A stretch of 64,000 bases of DNA from Candidatus Latescibacterota bacterium. GTDB taxonomy: Bacteria; JAAXHH01. Positions 62,008 to 64,000 of this stretch are shown piece by piece. The stretch lies in assembly GCA_012270975.1 (NCBI GenBank), contig JAAXHH010000127.1:1-64000 (forward strand). The letters run 5' to 3'. How positions within the stretch are numbered: position 1 is the first letter of the stretch; each line of letters opens with the position of its first letter. A program made the position numbers and the translations under genes. Below the pieces are notes generated by a model. That model searched no databases, had not been told where the DNA came from, and worked only from the letters and a program-made list of their open reading frames with translations.

Positions 62008-63198
62008 TCACCCCGCGCCGGTCAGGGTCTTCGCGTATTCGAAGGGACGGGCCACCGCCCTGCGGCGAATCGCGCCGTAACGCAGACGGACCGGGACGGG
62101 GACATCCGCGCTGTGGGCTATACGCTTGAAGACGTTCCGGCCGGGGCGGGCGTTGATTTCGATAATCCACGGCGTGCCGGCGGCGTCCGGCACGATATCG
62201 AGGCCCACTTCTCCGATGGGTCCGAATTCCGATTCCAGTATCCCGCACGCCGCGAAAGACGCCTCGGCGGCGCGGCGCAGGATCTCCTTCCTGAGCGGCC
62301 GGCCATACACCGCGTCGAGCACGGGTTCCGCCTCCTCCGAACGGGCGCCGTTGCTCAGGTTGGCCGTGGGGCCGGCCGTCTGGCTGACGCGGGCCGCCAG
62401 GCCGGTCAGGATCCACCGGGCCTGGCCGGTCTTCTGCATAAGCAACCGCAGGTCGAACCGCGGAAAGCGCCTGTCGTCCGCCGGTTCGGACGATATCCCC
62501 TGCTGCACCAGAAAGCCGCGGGATTCCTCGCGGAACCGGCCCGCCAATTCCATGACCCGGTCCCTGGCCGGCCGATCGCCCCATATTTCATAGGTCGCGG
62601 TCAGCGTCCTGATGACGTGGCGCCCAGCCCCGCACCGGACGATTTCCATGACGCCCGTTCCCCGGGACCCGGCCCGCGGCTTGATGTACACGTGATCGTA
62701 ACGGGCCAGGAAGTGCCGGAGGGCGCGCGCGTCAAGGCATTCGGTATGCGGTACGGCGACAGCGCCGGCCGCCAGGCTCCGGCAGGTCTCCAGCTTGTCC
62801 ACCGCCAGGCGGATGAAGGACCGGGGATTCACGAAAGGTATGCCCGACCGGTCGAACAGGCCCCGCGCCCGGTCCGCGGCGGGAGAACCGGCGGGATCCA
62901 GCACGGGCGCCCGGTCGTAGATGACCGCCGGAAAGGGTTCGCGGCCGCATTCGACCCACCGGCCGTCCACGACCGTGGCCGGCTCGACCGTCCCCTCCCC
63001 GGGATCCACGTCGGCCGCGTCGAACACGACCGTGCGCAGGTTCAACTCCGCCGCGGCCTGGCAGCATTCCTCGAAAAAACCCGTGGGCGGACCGAAGGGT
63101 CGGCCACGGTCTTCGGGTGCGCGGCGGGTCAGTATGCCCACGGTTTTCATGGCCGGTTTCCGGATCTTCCTGTGCTTTGGAGATTCCTTCGTTATCAT
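62008..63198 (-). CDS. YheC/YheD-type ATP-grasp protein
   Basis: A 396-aa protein resembling YheC/YheD, which in Bacillus is called endospore coat-associated. Visible ATP-grasp parts are VDKLETCRSLAAGAVAVPHTE, VYIKPRAGSRGTGVMEI, FDLRLLMQKTG and the metal-binding WIIEINARPGRN. An N-terminal domain begins KTVGILTRRAPEDRG. It would ligate a carboxylate to an amine; substrates are unknown. The ATG at 63198 overlaps the upstream stop as ATGA; one at 63150 is also possible. No sporulation genes lie near, so a spore role is unlikely. Confidence 0.8.
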   Translation of the reverse strand: MITKESPKHRKIRKPAMKTVGILTRRAPEDRGRPFGPPTGFFEECCQAAAELNLRTVVFDAADVDPGEGTVEPATVVDGRWVECGREPFPAVIYDRAPVLDPAGSPAADRARGLFDRSGIPFVNPRSFIRLAVDKLETCRSLAAGAVAVPHTECLDARALRHFLARYDHVYIKPRAGSRGTGVMEIVRCGAGRHVIRTLTATYEIWGDRPARDRVMELAGRFREESRGFLVQQGISSEPADDRRFPRFDLRLLMQKTGQARWILTGLAARVSQTAGPTANLSNGARSEEAEPVLDAVYGRPLRKEILRRAAEASFAACGILESEFGPIGEVGLDIVPDAAGTPWIIEINARPGRNVFKRIAHSADVPVPVRLRYGAIRRRAVARPFEYAKTLTGAG

Positions 63199-64000
63199 GA
63201 TCCACCCGGACGGGCCTGCCGGGCCATCCGTTTCACTTCTTCCAGCGTAGACCACGTCATGTCGCCCCGTTCCGATAACGACAGCGCGGACAGCGCGGTG
63301 CCGTATGAAAGCCCGCCCATCAGATCTTCGCGCAGCAGGCCGTACAGCAGACCGGCATCGAAGGCGTCGCCGGCGCCGAGCCGGTCGACCGGTTCCACCT
63401 CATAAGGGGTCGTATGGACAAATCCGGTCTCCGCGGACCACCCCACGGCCCCGCCCTCGGCCAGCGTCAGCACGATGGTCCCGTTCCCGAACCGCCCGCG
63501 CAGGGCGCCGATGGTTTCCTCCGGAGCGCCGTCCATTCCAAAGATCAACGCCGCGTCGTCGGCTGTCGACACGAGAATGTCGACCTGGTCCAGGAGCGAT
63601 TCCAGGACGGTGCGGGCCCGTTCGGGCGACCACAGCTTGGCCCGGTAGTTGATGTCGAAAGACGTCCGGTATCCGCCCTCCGCCCGGCTGCCCAGGACCC
63701 GGGCGACCGTCTCCAGGCACGCCGGGCTCAGGGAAGCCGTGATGCCGGACGTATGCACGATCCGGGCGCCGGACCGCAGCGCGTCGGACACCACGGCGGG
63801 CGTCATTCCGGTTGCGGCGGACCCGGCCCGGTCGTACACGACCCGGCTCCCTCTCGGCGGCGTGCCCGGTTCGAGAAAGAACACGCCGGCCCGATTGGCC
63901 CGCCCGGGACGCTCGGCTTGCGAAGGCTGCTCGATCCGCTCGACCGGCACGGCTTGGTCATCCAGCTCATCCGTCTTACCGGCCCGGTCGGCCGTCACGG
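63195..64000 (-). CDS. PfkB-family sugar kinase, KdgK-like, 5' end beyond the window
   Basis: A partial ribokinase-family kinase of which 267 residues are visible; the N-terminal 60 or so residues lie past base 64,000. VVYDRAGSAATGMTP and SFDINYRAKLW are typical of 2-keto-3-deoxygluconate kinases, and the ATP/anion-hole motif DRLGAGDAFDAGLLYGLL contains the catalytic Asp. It would phosphorylate 2-keto-3-deoxygluconate for the Entner-Doudoroff route. A charged linker (ERIEQPSQAERPGRAN) is longer than in relatives. It is coupled to the ATP-grasp gene by a four-base overlap. Confidence 0.82.
   Translation of the reverse strand, partial: VTADRAGKTDELDDQAVPVERIEQPSQAERPGRANRAGVFFLEPGTPPRGSRVVYDRAGSAATGMTPAVVSDALRSGARIVHTSGITASLSPACLETVARVLGSRAEGGYRTSFDINYRAKLWSPERARTVLESLLDQVDILVSTADDAALIFGMDGAPEETIGALRGRFGNGTIVLTLAEGGAVGWSAETGFVHTTPYEVEPVDRLGAGDAFDAGLLYGLLREDLMGGLSYGTALSALSLSERGDMTWSTLEEVKRMARQARPGGS

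Overview
The window holds about sixty genes on two kinds of DNA. Bases 1 to about 3,400 are visibly poorer in G+C than the rest: I counted 25 of 60 G+C in the line at 1021 and 42 of 60 in the line at 3601. Everything from rpiA (3544) onward is high-GC, gene-dense bacterial chromosome. The host has a cell envelope with an outer membrane (lipoproteins, an outer-membrane-barrel-like protein, a lipoprotein lytic transglycosylase), makes squalene for hopanoids (hpnCDE), uses the MEP isoprenoid pathway (ispD, ispF) and makes queuosine (queA, queG). The mix of phytanoyl-CoA-dioxygenase-like, HpcH/HpaI-aldolase-like and sugar-isomerase-like TIM-barrel genes, a YfhO-like GT-C protein, a BIG2/LRR lipoprotein and a parAB-M23-bactofilin-atp neighbourhood suggests an uncultured FCB-related phylum such as Latescibacterota. 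That placement is inference, not proof.

Layout. 1-3,400: low-GC island with a decayed IS1-family transposase, a coupled pair (a 67-aa protein and an SDH_sah/SppA-type ClpP-fold protease) and a complete type II restriction-modification pair whose nuclease closely matches BstYI (RGATCY). 3.5-12.2 kb, plus strand: rpiA, a CcmF-type haem lyase, RNase Y, QueG, an MltD-like transglycosylase with three LysM domains and a Rieske ferredoxin. 12.2-16.2 kb, minus strand: thiL and a 920-aa protein joining a CadC/OmpR-type DNA-binding domain, an nSTAND1-like NTPase and a glycine-rich membrane region. 16.4-20.4 kb: ribB and hpnCDE. 20.5-24.1 kb: TIM-barrel protein, acetyltransferase, beta-barrel-like protein and a Tat-exported class V aminotransferase.

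24.1-36.2 kb is a cell-surface glycan and accessory region: flippase, GT2, three SAM methyltransferases (two of them tandem paralogues), a YfhO-like GT-C protein next to a DPM1-like polyprenyl-phosphate-sugar synthase, a PhyH/HpcH pair, and a lipoprotein with four BIG2 domains and plant-type LRRs. 36.2-46.7 kb, minus strand: parA-parB, an M23 peptidase, a bactofilin and a complete F-type ATP synthase operon (atpZ-I-B-E-F-H-A-G-D-C) whose c subunit carries most of the residues known to bind Na+. 46.7-48.5 kb: ispD, ispF and a small membrane protein. 48.7-56.9 kb, minus strand: a tight seven-gene operon, S55 peptidase, beta-propeller protein, yebC, ruvC, ruvA, ruvB, queA. 57.1-64 kb: cysE on plus, then on minus kdgK (cut by the window end), a YheC/D-type ATP-grasp protein, folC, a TPR-parvulin fusion and trxB.

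The least explained parts are the protease pair beside the R-M genes, the DNA-binding STAND membrane protein divergent from ribB with inverted repeats between them, the BIG2/LRR lipoprotein coupled to duplicated methyltransferases, and the secreted protease/propeller pair coupled to Holliday-junction repair. I saw no CRISPR array, rRNA or tRNA.
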